Both the position numbers and the translations under genes were made by a program. From contig SCFE01000013.1 in NCBI GenBank assembly GCA_004352715.1, positions 1,511,634-1,575,633 of the forward strand: a stretch of DNA of 64,000 nt, written 5' to 3'. Each line of letters opens with the position of its first letter. The stretch's first letter is position 1. Origin of the DNA: Hofstenia miamia. Lineage: Eukaryota; Xenacoelomorpha; Acoela. This document shows, piece by piece, positions 51,008 through 63,536 of this stretch. Below the pieces are notes generated by a model, which searched no databases, was not told the origin of the DNA, and worked only from the letters and a program-made list of their open reading frames with translations.

Positions 51008-51697
51008 GGCCCTAGTAGTGCTGTGCGGGTACGGGTTTACCCAAGGGTACCCGTTTTTACCCGGTCGATCCGCCGGTCAGCCGGGTACGGGTAGAAGATT
51101 AGCGAGTACGGGGTACGGGAAATACTTTCACGGTTACGGGGTTGGTACGGGTACGTATATCATGTTACCCACGCGACAACAGGCTTGCCACATTTCAGCC
51201 GAAAGCGAAGCTAACGACTACAAAAGTCTAAGCATCCATTCTGATGTTGCTTGTGAAGTTTGGATCTTGTTCAATTTTGACACGGAAACAGAAGTAGATT
51301 TTCAAGATTGGCCCAAATTGCACGAGCGTACCATGGAATACCGGCAACACAGAATAAATCAGAGCGCGCTTTTAGCGGTGCAAATAACACAGTGACAGCC
51401 AAAATTATTGTCGAACAATGCAACCAATTGTTGGTGATCCGAGGTAGCCTTGTTTAGATTATTTTTTGTTTTGAGGTACAATATATTTCGTTTTAATTGT
51501 TGTTTTTAAGAACATATGTCATTACATTTGCGGTCGATTAACGGGTAAAATCACCACGGGTACGGGTAAAGTTATTAAGGGTGCGGCCGGGTACGGGTAA
51601 AGTTATTATGGGTGCGGCCGGGTACGGGATACAGTTGCGAAAATACGGCCGGGGAAGCGGTATAAAAATGCTGTACCCGCACAGCACTAGGCCCTAG
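51008..51697. mobile_element. Non-autonomous hAT element, 674 bp, with perfect 8-bp duplication (GGCCCTAG)
   Basis: The element proper is 51016-51689. Both ends, read inward, begin TAGTGCTGTGCGGGTAC, a perfect 17-bp terminal inverted repeat. GGCCCTAG is duplicated at 51008-51015 and 51690-51697. Both subterminal zones are packed with GGGTACGGGT words (about eight copies). The right zone holds a 32-bp tandem pair (GGGTACGGGTAAAGTTATTA.GGGTGCGGCC, about 51559-51622). These are hAT hallmarks and probable transposase-binding repeats. The body is much GC-richer than its flanks. A plus-strand frame (50967-51395) crosses the left border; its internal part (about 51185-51392) is open and contains SDVACEVWILFNFDTE, weakly like the start of a BED zinc finger, but it has no zinc-binding CxxC/H pattern, so no transposase is claimed. 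Confidence 0.95.
51559..51632 (+). repeat. Subterminal tandem repeat of the hAT element (31-32 bp x 2)
   Basis: GGGTACGGGTAAAGTTATTA followed by AGGGTGCGGCC, then the same unit with one base changed (TATTATGGG), then GGGTACGGG again. Confidence 0.92.
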
Positions 51698-53485
51698 TGC
51701 AATATCGAAAATTACTGCCATAGGCTTAGTTTATTCATACTATATTTAATGTCGTGCATAGCAGTTCAAATCTGTATTGTACACTAGATAAATGGTATAA
51801 TTTTCCAGAAAATGAATCCAGTGGATCAAAATTAAACTTAAATTTGCAAGCAACTATTATTTTCATGTCCTGAAATATGCACTAGTAAGACAATTACCGA
51901 TGGATATCCAATTTGACATCATCTGTATACATAGAGCAAACTCAGTTTCACTTGCACCCAAGAGTAGGTCTGGCCAACTAAATTACCTTGCAAGAACCAA
52001 ACCCAAAAAATGTATCACATTTCAAAAAAATACTGAGTAATTCTAAATTTTGCTAAATGCTATCCCAAGCAATCCTAAATCATAATAAAATCCAATTGAA
52101 TTACTTCCTAAACGCAGCTCATTCCCAATGAGCAGACTAAGTCCCAACAATGGACCACATAAACCCAATCGTAACTCTTGGGAAATTAATTTGTCATACG
52201 ATACATCATAATTATTTACTATTTTTATCCATTTCAAATGCACCTTTCAATTTTCTTTACAGTTTTTAAATGGGAATGAATTTTATGCTGCAGTGCTATT
52301 TAAACAAGAGGTGAAATAAACTACGAATGTAAATAAATTAAGTGTTAATTTTACACAGAATGAAACTTTCTATACTATTTTCAAAATATACATTTCGCCA
52401 GACTGTCTCTATGTTACAAACAGTTACTCTGATAAGATCAATGAGAAAAGCTACCAAGTAGAGACTAACAATAACATTTATATGTTAGGGAATCAATCTG
52501 TTTTTCTTAGAACTAAATGTACAGCATTGTATTTAAATATTTTTTAAAAAATTGTGAACATTTGAAATTCTTCAACTTTAAGATTACAAAATGTTAAAAA
52601 TCACTTAAATTAACAAATCACCGCGAAAAAAAAAGTAGCATTGTTGATTCTCTGTTTGTGATAAATTATACTCTATTAAATATATTCTCTTTGATAATCC
52701 TCTACAATTTCTGTTTGTAATTATTTGATTGCTTTTGTAAACATAAACAGATGTAGAATCTTGGATTACCTGTTTTGGAGTATTATTGCAAATACTGTAA
52801 GGGTTAAAATTGGAAAGGAGGAATTCTTCGGAAGTGTCATGCATAAAAAATTCCTGTGCAGTAATGTTACAGAACAGTGCTGTAAAAAGATGGACCTTGA
52901 CTGCATTTACAGAGTGCAACGACTTTTGTTTATATGATATTCTTCTAAATTTACGTGGTCAATATATATAATATTTAATATTATAGTTTAATAACTTCTG
53001 ATATTTCAACCAGCAAGGGGATTTTGAAATGAAGGGTTGTTAAGAGTGGAAAGGCCTATTGGGCATAATTAGAAATAGCTCTATATATAATTTTTTATTT
53101 TGATTTAAACCTTAAATCGTAATGTAAGCGCTCCCATTATTAATTTAGTATTAAATATGTTTTTTGTAAAATTTGTTTGTAAAAATTTTTCTAAATAACA
53201 AAATTCTGTCTTAAATACTGAAATATGTCTATTCACGAAAAATTGCATATATCATTACAAAAAGTACAACTACACAAATTTACTTTCAGACAACAATTTT
53301 CTTGCACAGATAATTTTTTAACATATATGTTTATTTGCTAATATTAAAAAATTTTAGATACTTTGTACATTAAGTTATTGTAAAAGACTCCGGCTAATTC
53401 AAAATATGTTTTATATAATTATCTATAATTTAATACTAATTTAATAAATATGCTTTTTTGTATGTAAGAATTATTTCTAAGAAAT
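51698..53485. other. AT-rich DNA with one coding-like frame
   Basis: The plus-strand frame at 52725-52937 carries a cysteine-rich end (KKFLCSNVTEQCCKKMDLDC) with codon use richer in G and C than its surroundings, but it matches no family I know and overlaps a 104-codon frame on the other strand. A GTAGGTCTGGCC word at 51965 may be a transposon scrap. Confidence 0.35.
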
Positions 53486-53487
53486 AT

Positions 53488-53602
53488 CAAACTTCAAATC
53501 AAATTTTCAAACTTTCAAATTTCAAATCAAACTTTAAATTTAATAATATTCAAATTTTCGAATTAATTAAAGTTTGAACGGTATTCAAATTTCAACTTCA
53601 AC
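53488..53602. repeat. Degenerate CAAATTTCAAA-type repeat
   Basis: TCAAACTTCAAATCAAATTTTCAAAC-like words recur about eight times in 115 bp, with period near 10-11. Low-complexity, possibly the subterminal zone of a decayed transposon. Confidence 0.55.
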
Positions 53603-53651
53603 ATTTAAAGAAATTCTTGAACCTTAATAAATAATAATAGACGCATATTAT

Positions 53652-53652
53652 G

Positions 53653-53747
<95 letters not shown>
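53652..53747. repeat. Long (AT)n, interrupted by ACAT and TTCAT
   Basis: About 96 bp, with a pure run of about 50 bp on the right. Confidence 0.96.
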
Positions 53748-53749
<2 letters not shown>

Positions 53750-56700
53750 AGTAAAAGAAAAATAATAATTGTGTGGCTTGATTCATTTATACACTCTGAT
53801 ATACAAAATTTGAATTGGCAAAGAAAAAATAGATTTAATGCGACTAAGGCCGTCGTTTGCATTGTGGACATTTAATGCAACAAATTCGAAACGTTAAGGA
53901 CCCTCACTTCGAACCATGGTAAGAAAATATCACTGTTGAAAGTAGTTGCTACATGAAAATTGAAAAATGAATCTTGCTTTATTAGCTTTTAGAATTTCTA
54001 TTGCCAATGTAGTATGCTGAAATAGCAATTTAACTTATTTTTTAATGCTAATCATTGCTTCTAACTCATATATTATTTTCTAATCAATATATTAGATTCG
54101 GATTTCTTCAAAAGTAGAAACTTTGGTGGATCTTTAACTTGTCAAAAATCGTTGACGTTGATGAAGTATTTGTTTAAATGTTTCTGTTGCAAAACTTATT
54201 TTTGGGATAAGATATATTAATTAATTAAACGGAATATTAGAACCAAAATAGATAACGAATCTTCTGATATTGGGCTGATAAATAGTAACATGTACATTAC
54301 TGGGCATCATTTGTATCGGAACTTACCAGAAAAACAAAGAATTACTGTAAATGTTTTTATATATGTTCTGTATCTTAATAATTTTAGAATAACAAGAATA
54401 TCCACTTTGGTTTATATATACACACAAATCAAATAAAAAACTTGAAAGGTTTCAAAAACAATTATCCCTATTGATGTTCATAGATGTTGAAAACGCTTAA
54501 TTCAAAAAAAGTTTCAAAAGTAAAATCGCAACAAGTTATCGTATCACTTTTTTTGAAACTTAACAGGTCATTAAATAGAGGAAATAGATAAATAAAATAC
54601 ACATGCAATGAAACTTTTTAACAAATTCCATCATTTTTTCTATTTTTTGTATATGACTAGATAATCAACTAAGTATACTTATTACTGTTAATAATTTATT
54701 TTAAGAAATAAAAATAGTTTCTTTAGAAATTAAACTTGTAAAATTTTTAAATATTGCATCGCACTATTATATAAAATCTATCGTGAAAATTGCTTTAAAA
54801 TAAATAGTATTTTATTCAATATTACTTTATTTAAGAAAATTAAAATCAATAGCGGTACAGATTTTTTACTCTTTGCTTCCTTCTTCAAAAATTAAGAATT
54901 GAATTCAGATTGATGTTATCGAATAACTTGCCATAATGTTTTTAAAAACTTGCTGTTATATATCGATTTAAAACTTTTGCAACTCATCATGTGAAATCAA
55001 TATAAACCCTTTTTAAGTTATAAATCTATTAATAGAATTGCTATAATTTCAATTAATACTTTAATACAAAAAGTTGGATATTTCTTACAATACTTTTAGG
55101 AGATATTCAGTGATATGAAAATGATCACAAATAATATTTTGCATCAGTATCTTGGAAGTGCAATTATCACACATATGTTAATTAGATTGCTATGAAATAT
55201 GAAATTATTTCGAAGTGAAAGCTACTAAATCGTGCAGATAAATCTTTAGAATATATTTTTAACTCTTAAATAATTGATAACTTTCTTGTTATATTATATG
55301 GTAATGTTCACATCGTGGCCTCTTTGATATAAACAATAGAGTATGATTTTTCATTGAATTTTGAGTTTATGGTAGTAATAAATGTTCCATCCAATATGAG
55401 AATATTAGTGTAAGTATGAATTAATTAAAATTGTATTCCACACTATTCAAAAATATTTATTGATGTGTGAAAATTACTTTCTTGTTCTTAGTTTATTATG
55501 TCAAAACGAAATCAATTTCTATATTTTAACAAGAGATTTCTCAGATAATATAATACATTTTCTCAAAACATATGTACAGACTGGTAGCATACTCTAAGTT
55601 TTAAGCATATGCAGAATATGCTGTAAGCCTATGAAAATGTGATTTTATAATATGTAGGAGTAAAGCAAATACTACCTCTTTAATATATAAAATATTATAT
55701 CTCTTTAATATTTCACTAGAAAATGTTCAAAAATTGTAAATAAGCAGTAACTTCCTAAACTGCACATGTACTGGTTTTGTAAGAAAGTTAGTTATTAAGC
55801 TTAGAGTGGTTATAAAGAGAATTCCGACTTCTAAGATTTAGAAATATATAAAACGAATTTTCAATTTTGCATCTCTATCAGCAATTTGACTAAATGCCTC
55901 CTAATTTTAAGAACTAAAGCCATTTTCATGACTTACAAAAATTCTTAAATATTCCTTTGAAAGTAGATGTTAGGATTTCAAAAAAACAATGAAACTACAA
56001 ATATTATAAATAACAAAAAGTCAAAGTGAAACAATTTCAGTAGATATAGAGCAAATTTCTAAAGTTTGGGTGGAAACTTCCAATATAGATCCTACTGGTG
56101 CAACAATTGCTTTTCAGTAAATTAAACTTGCCAAATGAATGCATTTTTTGAATAGTCAATAAATACCTAGGTCACAACTTGAATTTTATTCAAAACTACA
56201 AAATTTGATACTTATATTTGAAATATTTACCAAAAATACCATTAAGTTTGTCTAGTAATATAATTTTTATCACATGTATAGATACATTTATAATCATGAA
56301 TTGTGTACACAAATATTAATTAATTTTTTCATAAGGTTGAGGTGTGTCTTGTTGTATTGGTTACGTTTACCTCATATTTGCTGGGATGTACCGGCACACT
56401 AGTTAATATTTACCATGATGCGTCCTGGCATACTTGTCACCCTGTAGTGTATATTGTATATAATTGTAATCTTTGTCGCTTGTGTTTTAATAAAAACGAT
56501 TTTACTCATTGGTACTGTCAAATCATTACATGTCTTGCTTATATTTCTTCGAAATATGTGATCACTGTTTCACTAGAGATCTTTGACAGTATAAATTTAT
56601 TTAGTAAATTTCAGTGTTTGTTGAATGAGTTGCTAGTAAGCATTAGTAAATATTCATTTATGAAGAATAATCTAGCAGGTTCGATCCAATTAAAAATTAC

Positions 56701-59625
56701 TTTACAATATATGGTGGATTGTAGACAAACGGTTATGTGCACTCAGCAGGTAAATCGTGTCTAATAAATCACTGAATCCATTAATTACCAAGAGTACACT
56801 TTGAAAAGTACAATAAACTACACATTTTATGCTCCCTGATGGAAACAGATAGCAAATGATTTTTATACAAATTTCTATTAAATAGCAAGACATGCTACAG
56901 CAATATTTTGGTTGCTGCTCCTAAGACCACAAATATAAGGTAATATAAATCAGGAAGATATGTCTGCAAAATTACTTTTGTTTAGTTTTTGAATTGTAGC
57001 ATTTTCGCATAAATTCGAGAAGATAATGACATTTTATGCATATAAATATAAAATTTAAAATGTTTTAGCATTTGACATTCCTCTAGTATTATTAAATTAG
57101 GAGAATATTTTTTCATGGAATTTTGGAAAATGAAGGAGCTCAATAACAGAGATTACCTATGTAACAGATGTTAGGTTATTTTAACAGAAGTTATGTAATT
57201 AAATGTCTAACTAACGATAAATTATAATAAAGATTGTGAACAAATTACAATAAAGATTGCTTGCAGACATAAAGATAATACCACATTTATGCATGCTTTT
57301 ATAGGATCTTAATCTGGATTTTCCGTAAGCTCAATATTACTTTCTTTCATAGGACACCAATGTTCCATTTAAAGGTTCTAAACGCACGTAATGGTTCAAA
57401 TACGTAATGCGAAGCTTTCTTTCTAAAAGCAATCAAACTTCAAATTTCATTGAACTATTCTAAGAACTAAATGAAGTCTGCGCAAATTGAGAAAACAAAT
57501 AGAAAGATTAAAATTCCTCTAATTCTGAATTAATATTTCTTGCTAATATACATTACAAGCGCTGAAAACGTTAGTAACTTCTACATGATCAAATCTCATT
57601 TATGATTTTATTAATTTAATTAAATACTACGTATTCATTTAAAGCGTGCGTAAATCATTCAAAACTTTAGCCTCTGCTAGTATAAGTTTAAGACAAATTA
57701 TGCACTTATAATTAATTTAAAAAAACCTTGTCACATAAGAAGTTTTGTTATGCTAACGATCTCTCGTACAAGTAGTATCCGATGATACTTGAATTTACCA
57801 GTTCATACTCGAAACATTACCATGTAATAAAGCTGGATTATGCTAAAAAAATAAATGTAGAATTTTGAAGAATTTTAGTAACATTAAAGAGAGCTTTATT
57901 CTCAGTTAAGGGTAAGAGAGGTGATTTCTGCATATCACTCATTTATACATACTCACTGTTTCAAATAGAAGGAAATAGTATTGTCTTTTTTGCACTTCTC
58001 TGGATAATGTCATACAAAAATATCTCGTTGCACATTGTTTTATCTACATTTAATATTAACAACAGTGATAAGTGCAATTGACTAGTATGAAAACATGTAA
58101 AATTTTAGGGTTTACCATTAAAAAACTATCCATACTCAAAGTCTGATGATACAACATTAAAGGTATTTAAGAGGATGTTCAATTGAACATAACGCAGTAA
58201 CATGATTTGGTGAAAATCAAAGCGTTGAATAAAGTAAAAACTTAAATAATTTCAAAAAATAATCTACGTATTTTTAAGCAAGGTCTGTCATCTCCGTATT
58301 ATTTCCCGTTGCATTTCCAAACATTTTACTTACTTCAAGCTATAAAATTCCGGTGATATTCTTGCCTACCGATATCTGTTAAAATAAATCAGAATTTAAA
58401 TGACTAATGGAATGCTGTGTGTAGCATTAATTTCAGATACAATAATTTATATTCTGAACTTTATAATCACAAATGTACTTAAAAAGTCCAGAAATTCAAA
58501 TTTTAATAGTAGAGCCTTAAAATTTCTAGTGTAAAATGAAAAATGCCATATATATATTTTTTTGATGCAACATACATTAAATATATTTAGTTCTTTTGTA
58601 AATGAACAAAATATAACTTAAAAATATGTCGATGACATTTTCCATATATTTCCTTTATTTTTGTACTGTAGATTACATTGTAATAGCGAGAAGACTACAT
58701 TACAGTCAGCCTATTGGTTTTATAGTTTCTGGAGTTTTGAGTCCTATATATTTAAATACTTGCTACTAAAAACTAGCTATAATACCACAATAATGGACTC
58801 GATTCTTTGTGATTCTATACATTTGTTTGCATTAGGTATTACCATGCTTTCAATGCGTTTATAATATTAAATGGTTAATTAAGTAGTGTCACGTGCTAAA
58901 ATTGTGAATAAAAATCATTTTACCAATATATGATGATCAATTTATCACTTATTGAGTTCCTAAAATATTAAAAACACAATATATGTTTTGTTTAAAGTCT
59001 ATTCATTTATTAAATATCTAATGCAGCCCATTGAATTCCTTGTGCATAGCACGGGAAGTTTTCTAGTAGTATTTCTTAAGTTAATAGAAATCTAGCCATT
59101 TTTGATAGATTAGTTAGAAGTAGGGTTGCAAACATTCTCTAAAACCAATTCCACAATTTTTCAAAAATATTTATTTAGTAAATTGGGTTATTACACAATC
59201 CAGTCTGTAACAATCATATATTTAGCAGATATTTCCAAGATTTTTGTAGCGGCAGGCGCTACATGAACGACTGTATAATTTGGTGAACTTTTAAAGTCAA
59301 ATGCTTGCAAAGTGTGGGATAATTTATGCAAACGAGTTGCATTCAGCAGTTGGAACCATAGACGGAAATTTTTATTGAATGGAAAATTTGTCATTTGGGA
59401 AATAATTACTAGTTTTTTAATGGACCTTATCGATGTGATGTAATTACGTGATTCGAGATAATGGCGTTTTCATAGTCACCATTTGCCTTCACAAGATAAC
59501 ACTTTCATTTTGTCTTTACACTGATGAAAAAATTATCAAATACTCAAGTCTATGACTAGGACGCATTAAGTGTCAGAACAATTTTCAACTGCAAAAATTA
59601 AAAGTCATCGTTACTGATATTTTTA
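53748..59625. other. Long AT-rich stretch, no recognised gene
   Basis: The longest open frame outside gaps and transposon shadows is 56342-56764 (+), 140 codons from GTG, cysteine-rich (CHPVVYIVYNCNLCRLCFNK). Its length is mildly improbable by chance, but no domain, ATG or splice pattern supports it. The 67-codon frame at 59191-59394 (-) is GC-richer than average, also unassigned. No repeat elements were recognised. Confidence 0.4.
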
Positions 59626-59749
59626 TGTAATTGTGCGGATATTCAATTTCTTTAAATGTTGCGTATAATTGATCTAGACTTTTAATCAATTAAATGTCTA
59701 TATCAATTATACGCAACATATAAAGATAATTGATATCCGCACAATTACA
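59626..59749. repeat. Near-perfect hairpin with 54-bp arms and 16-nt loop
   Basis: Left arm 59626-59679 and right arm 59696-59749 pair over TGTAATTGTGCGGATAT, TTTCTTTA.ATGTTGCG and TATAATTGAT.TAGAC, with about five mismatches or indels. The loop is TTTTAATCAATTAAAT. An (AT)n tract begins four bases after the right arm. It is compatible with a snap-back MITE, a recent template-switch inversion, or a small-RNA hairpin precursor. Confidence 0.93.
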
Positions 59750-59753
59750 TCAA

Positions 59754-59775
59754 ATATATATATATATATATATAT
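59754..59775. repeat. (AT)n microsatellite
   Basis: About 22 bp following the hairpin. Confidence 0.95.
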
Positions 59776-60026
59776 GCGTGCTCTGGTTACAAAATTGTAA
59801 AATATTAACAGACCGCTAGATAACATGGTGCGGGATACGGATTAAGGAATTTTTGAGAAAATCTGAAACTCGTACAAAAGAAATTAGACCGCTATTCTAA
59901 ATGGGCAATGCAAAATTGTTTTTGTATAAAATGTATTATTCTTATTTCCATCAAAAAAAGAGAGATTGAAACTATGAAAAATCGTAATCTAGAGTGCTGC
60001 ATACAAATTGTTTAGTATCTGGAGCC

Positions 60027-60048
60027 TATATATATATATATATATATT
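60027..60048. repeat. (AT)n microsatellite
   Basis: About 22 bp of alternating TA. Confidence 0.95.
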
Positions 60049-60875
60049 GTCGAGATGCCCAATTCAAATGTACATGGATGACAAAACAATTTATATGATA
60101 TATTTCAGTTACTAGAACTTCATATTATATAAATGTATTAATTTTGTATTTGTTGAAAATTTAATATATTAATATATTAAAGTTGAATATGCATAGTTGA
60201 TATTATATATAAAATACCTCTTATGTTCTTTTACAATTTCAGCCTTTAATTTATTGAACAACTTTGATTATATCTGAATTTTTAATTTCATTTTATAGCA
60301 AGCAAGGAAAAATGTCAATAAAGCTGGAAATTATAAAGTCAATTATTTTTACATTTTGTGTGAACATCAAAGAATTCACGCGGAAATTAAGATTTTATGC
60401 AAATATTGCATGTCCATAAGATTATACGAATTTTCTAATTATTTTGTCAGTTTAATCGTTTAGAGTTTTACCTTAAAAATCAATTTTAGCAAATTTCTTT
60501 AGCCCTTTATAGAATGGAAAACTTAAAAATTAAAAAATTGTTTTAAAATCTGATTTAATTTCGATACCAACAAAAATGTATATTGGTTGTCGTCTTCGAA
60601 GAAGCAATAATTCAATTTCAAATAATAGTAATAATTTATTAGTTGGTGAATTAATTTAGGTTTAAAACATCATAATTCAGTCTAGGTCACAGTCTTATTT
60701 GAAAACTGATTTTTTCCTTTTGAAATTTTCTTTTCAGCAAATTATATATATATTGCTTTCACTTCTTCTATAATATTTTGGACGCAGATATTGTAATGAA
60801 ATGAATCTGAATTAAAATTCTTTTCTAAACATTACGCTTAAATTTGAAGCTAAGTAGGTATTATAGTTGGCCCGG

Positions 60876-60969
60876 ATATATATATATATATATATNNNNN
60901 NNNNNNNNNNNNNNNNNNNNNNNNNNNNNNNNNNNNNNNNNNNNNNNNNNNNNNNNNTATATATATATA
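60876..60969. repeat. (AT)n tract interrupted by a 62-bp gap
   Basis: AT at 60876-60895 and 60958-60969 on either side of a run of N (60896-60957). Confidence 0.95.
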
Positions 60970-62210
60970 GAACAATATTCCAAATTTCAAGTTTGTGGTT
61001 AACACTTAATGAAAGAGGCAATCAAAGAACCGTATAGATAGGCTATATGTCTTATAATGTTTTTCGAAATATTTCTGCCTGGCAATTTGTTTAAGATATA
61101 AATTCATTCTTCTAATTGATTTGCTGCTTGCTTACTATTAATTCTTTTTTTAAATATTCATAAAATATCATTGCACAGTGCTTTGAATAGAAATTTTGCA
61201 GCTGACGCAAATGTGGGAGCATGTAATTTACTGTCAAATTGAGAATTTCAAATACGCATGTTAATTAATGCTTTGATGTTCAATTTAGTCCGTGTTGAAT
61301 CAATTAAAATTGTTTACTCATATAAACACTGTTACATGACATTGTGATTATTTAATTGTATTTGTGAAATTTAGTCATAGAATAGATTATTATTATTATT
61401 TTGAATTATTGTCTTAGTTTACCCTTTGAGGCTTGGTGTTGCATATATGTTTTACCTAACCAAAACCGTTTTTCTAATCCTATCATAATGCCTAGTTAAT
61501 ATATTTATAAAGTTTCAGCCAAATTGTTAATTGTTCCTCAAATTTTTGTCTTCTGTACTTGAGCCTGATATTTCTGTTTGATCAATTTGATAATGTATTA
61601 GAAATAAATATAATTAAATGAATCATGTGGTTAAAAGGCTTTTGTCAACCAATATATGTGAAAAATATTATATTAATCCTAGATTTTTGCCAGTCTTTTT
61701 TGCCAATGATTAGGGACTGCAGGTACATATATGTAACATCCTAGTGTAGCTTAACATATGCAAATTAAATTTTGATGATAGGGTGCTGCTTACCATTTGG
61801 TTAATATCATACGTTTTGCTACTATTGCAATATAGTTTCATTATCAGAATGAAAGAGTTAAAGCAAAGTTTGAAAAGTTGTATATTTCTGTTTGTTTATT
61901 CTTTATGTATGCTATTTCAAACAGTTCATGCTAGTGAACATTTTTTCGTTGTCTTATTAGTGCTTACATGTTTCTCCTTAATGCTTGTTACTAAGGGCAT
62001 TCATTAAACCCACAATTCTTGCATTTATACTGTAATAAAACCTGAAATACTTTACTAATTTATTAAAGGAAGCAATAATATGCAAGCTAAAGGTATATTT
62101 GATATCAGAATAATTTATTCCCAAACAAAAATAACATTCAATATATTTAAACCCGTTATATTTTTTTGTCTTAAACATCTCAACTCTTTGATTAATTTTT
62201 ATTGATAAAC
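60970..62210. other. Unique AT-rich DNA
   Basis: CAGGTACATATATGTAACATCC at about 61719-61740 shares the GGTACATATATGTA palindrome core with the piggyBac-like MITE at 40.66 kb, but no CCCTTT/TTAA ends accompany it. The hydrophobic frame at 61783-62007 (+) is T-rich and probably chance. Confidence 0.45.
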
Positions 62211-62720
62211 GGTGGGAAACGGGTCAAGGCTATCCGACCCGACGAACGTTCGGTTGAAAACTGTAACGGGACGAGTTGCAGTTAGTGTTCTGCTGCCAAG
62301 ACATTCTTCTTGGCCTTAGCCGACCTTGCAATATACATTTTGACCTTGGCCGACCGTTGGTCGTAAGTCTTTAGCCGTAATGCTTTAGCTGTGATTTTTT
62401 GCACATTTTTTTACTACTACTAAGTGAAATACTGCACCTTGCAATGGAACGATTAAGCAAAGCGTCAAAGCGAATAAGTTTTAAAAACAAAAATACAAAT
62501 ATAGATGATGTAAATAAATAGTTCATCATAATGTTAAGAAATTAATCTTAACCGAATTTTGGTCGTAAAACAGAATCTTTGGAAGCAGCCGATGTTGGCC
62601 ATGGTTCTTTTGTGGTAGCCGTACCTTAGCCATGGCTATAGGACACTAGTTGAAGTCACTCTTATCCCGGTCAGGTCTGGTAGTCGGTCAATGAAAATCG
62701 CTAAGGTTGAAGAGCGTTGA
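62211..62720. repeat. GC-richer zone, possible older element hosting the hAT MITE
   Basis: The sequence on both sides of the 62.28-62.65 kb MITE is also GC-richer than average. On the left is CGGGTCAAGGCTATCCGACCCG (6-bp perfect stem CGGGTC/GACCCG). On the right is CCGGTCAGGTCTGGTAGTCGG. This suggests that the MITE landed in another transposon whose borders I cannot define. Confidence 0.35.
62275..62656. mobile_element. hAT MITE, 366 bp, 8-bp duplication with one mismatch
   Basis: The element proper is 62283-62648. Ends read inward are TAGTGTTCTGCTGCCAAG and TAGTGTCCTATAGCCATG (13 of 18 match, identical TAGTGT start). The flanking direct repeats are GTTGCAGT (62275-62282) and GTTGAAGT (62649-62656), 7 of 8 identical. 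Subterminal words TTGGCCTTAGCCGACC, TTGGCCGACCGTTGGTCG and, inverted near the right end, TTAGCCATGG repeat on both sides. No transposase frame. Confidence 0.85.
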
Positions 62721-63279
62721 CAGATTTAAAAAACAATTTAAGAAGTGCAACTTTGAAATTCTAAAAGACTAACTATTCTTGTATTTTTTATTCATTTTGT
62801 CATGCTTTCATTGATAAGTATAGGTTAAGGACATGTGAGATTGTCTTACTAGTTTGATTGAATCGGGTAATGGATCAGTGTAGATAGGCCGATAAATACA
62901 TGTACATTTTAATGAAAACTATCCTCCAAATAAAATATCCGACATTTACAATTATTGTAATTGGTGGTTTTTCAGGGTGGCAATAATGACTTAGAGCACC
63001 ATATTCATTACAAATATAGGCCTATGCCTAACATAGTATCGAATAAATCGTTAATGACATTCTAAAGAAAACATATTTAGAAATATAATTCTCAATTCAC
63101 TTTACAGAATGTACTTTAGCAATGAGTTTTTCCCAAATTAAAATGAATACCTCAATTTTTTTAATTTTATTTATGAAAAATAATGCAAAAATTGATCACA
63201 AATAATAGTTGGGTAGAAAATTTGAATTTCTTAAACAAACTGAAGCAATCATTAACATAATGAAAATGAGATAATAACT
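62721..63279. other. Unique AT-rich DNA
   Basis: Nothing recognisable between the GC-richer zone and the terminal-exon candidate. Confidence 0.5.
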
Positions 63280-63536
63280 TTAATCCTGATGTTTCTGAAA
63301 TTCTTCTTTTAAGTATATCAATGCAAACACAGCATAAGCCGTTCTAATGGAGGGACCCAGGGCGAATACATTCATTTGCTTATGCAGCCATTGATCAAAA
63401 GGAAATCCATTAATACAACATGCTAATTTAATTATTTCTTCCTTTGATGATTGCCTCTTTCCCCTCATTTTCCAATGCCTTCTTATGGTAATATACTTCA
63501 AATATGAGAGATATTTTTCTTTAAACGAGTGTTTGT
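63280..63536 (-). CDS. Candidate terminal exon of an unrecognised protein
   Basis: Reading from 63536 down to the TAA at 63280-63282, an open frame of about 85 codons follows an acceptor-like ATTATTTAG. Residues include KHSFKEKYLSYLKY, RRHWKMRGKRQSSKEEIIKL, ACCINGFPFDQWLHKQM and GPSIRTAYAVFALIYLKEEF, ending KHQD. The composition is balanced (Trp, Cys, charged clusters, an amphipathic or hydrophobic segment AYAVFALIYL) and the codons are GC-richer than the flanks, unlike the Ile/Tyr/Asn/Phe-rich chance frames elsewhere. I do not recognise the family. It lacks an upstream ATG, so it would be the last exon of a gene continuing rightward past the window, or a relic of an unknown transposon protein. 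Confidence 0.35.

Noticed and set aside
56342-56764. 140-codon cysteine-rich frame
   Set aside because: GTG start, no recognisable fold or splice signals; length only mildly unusual.
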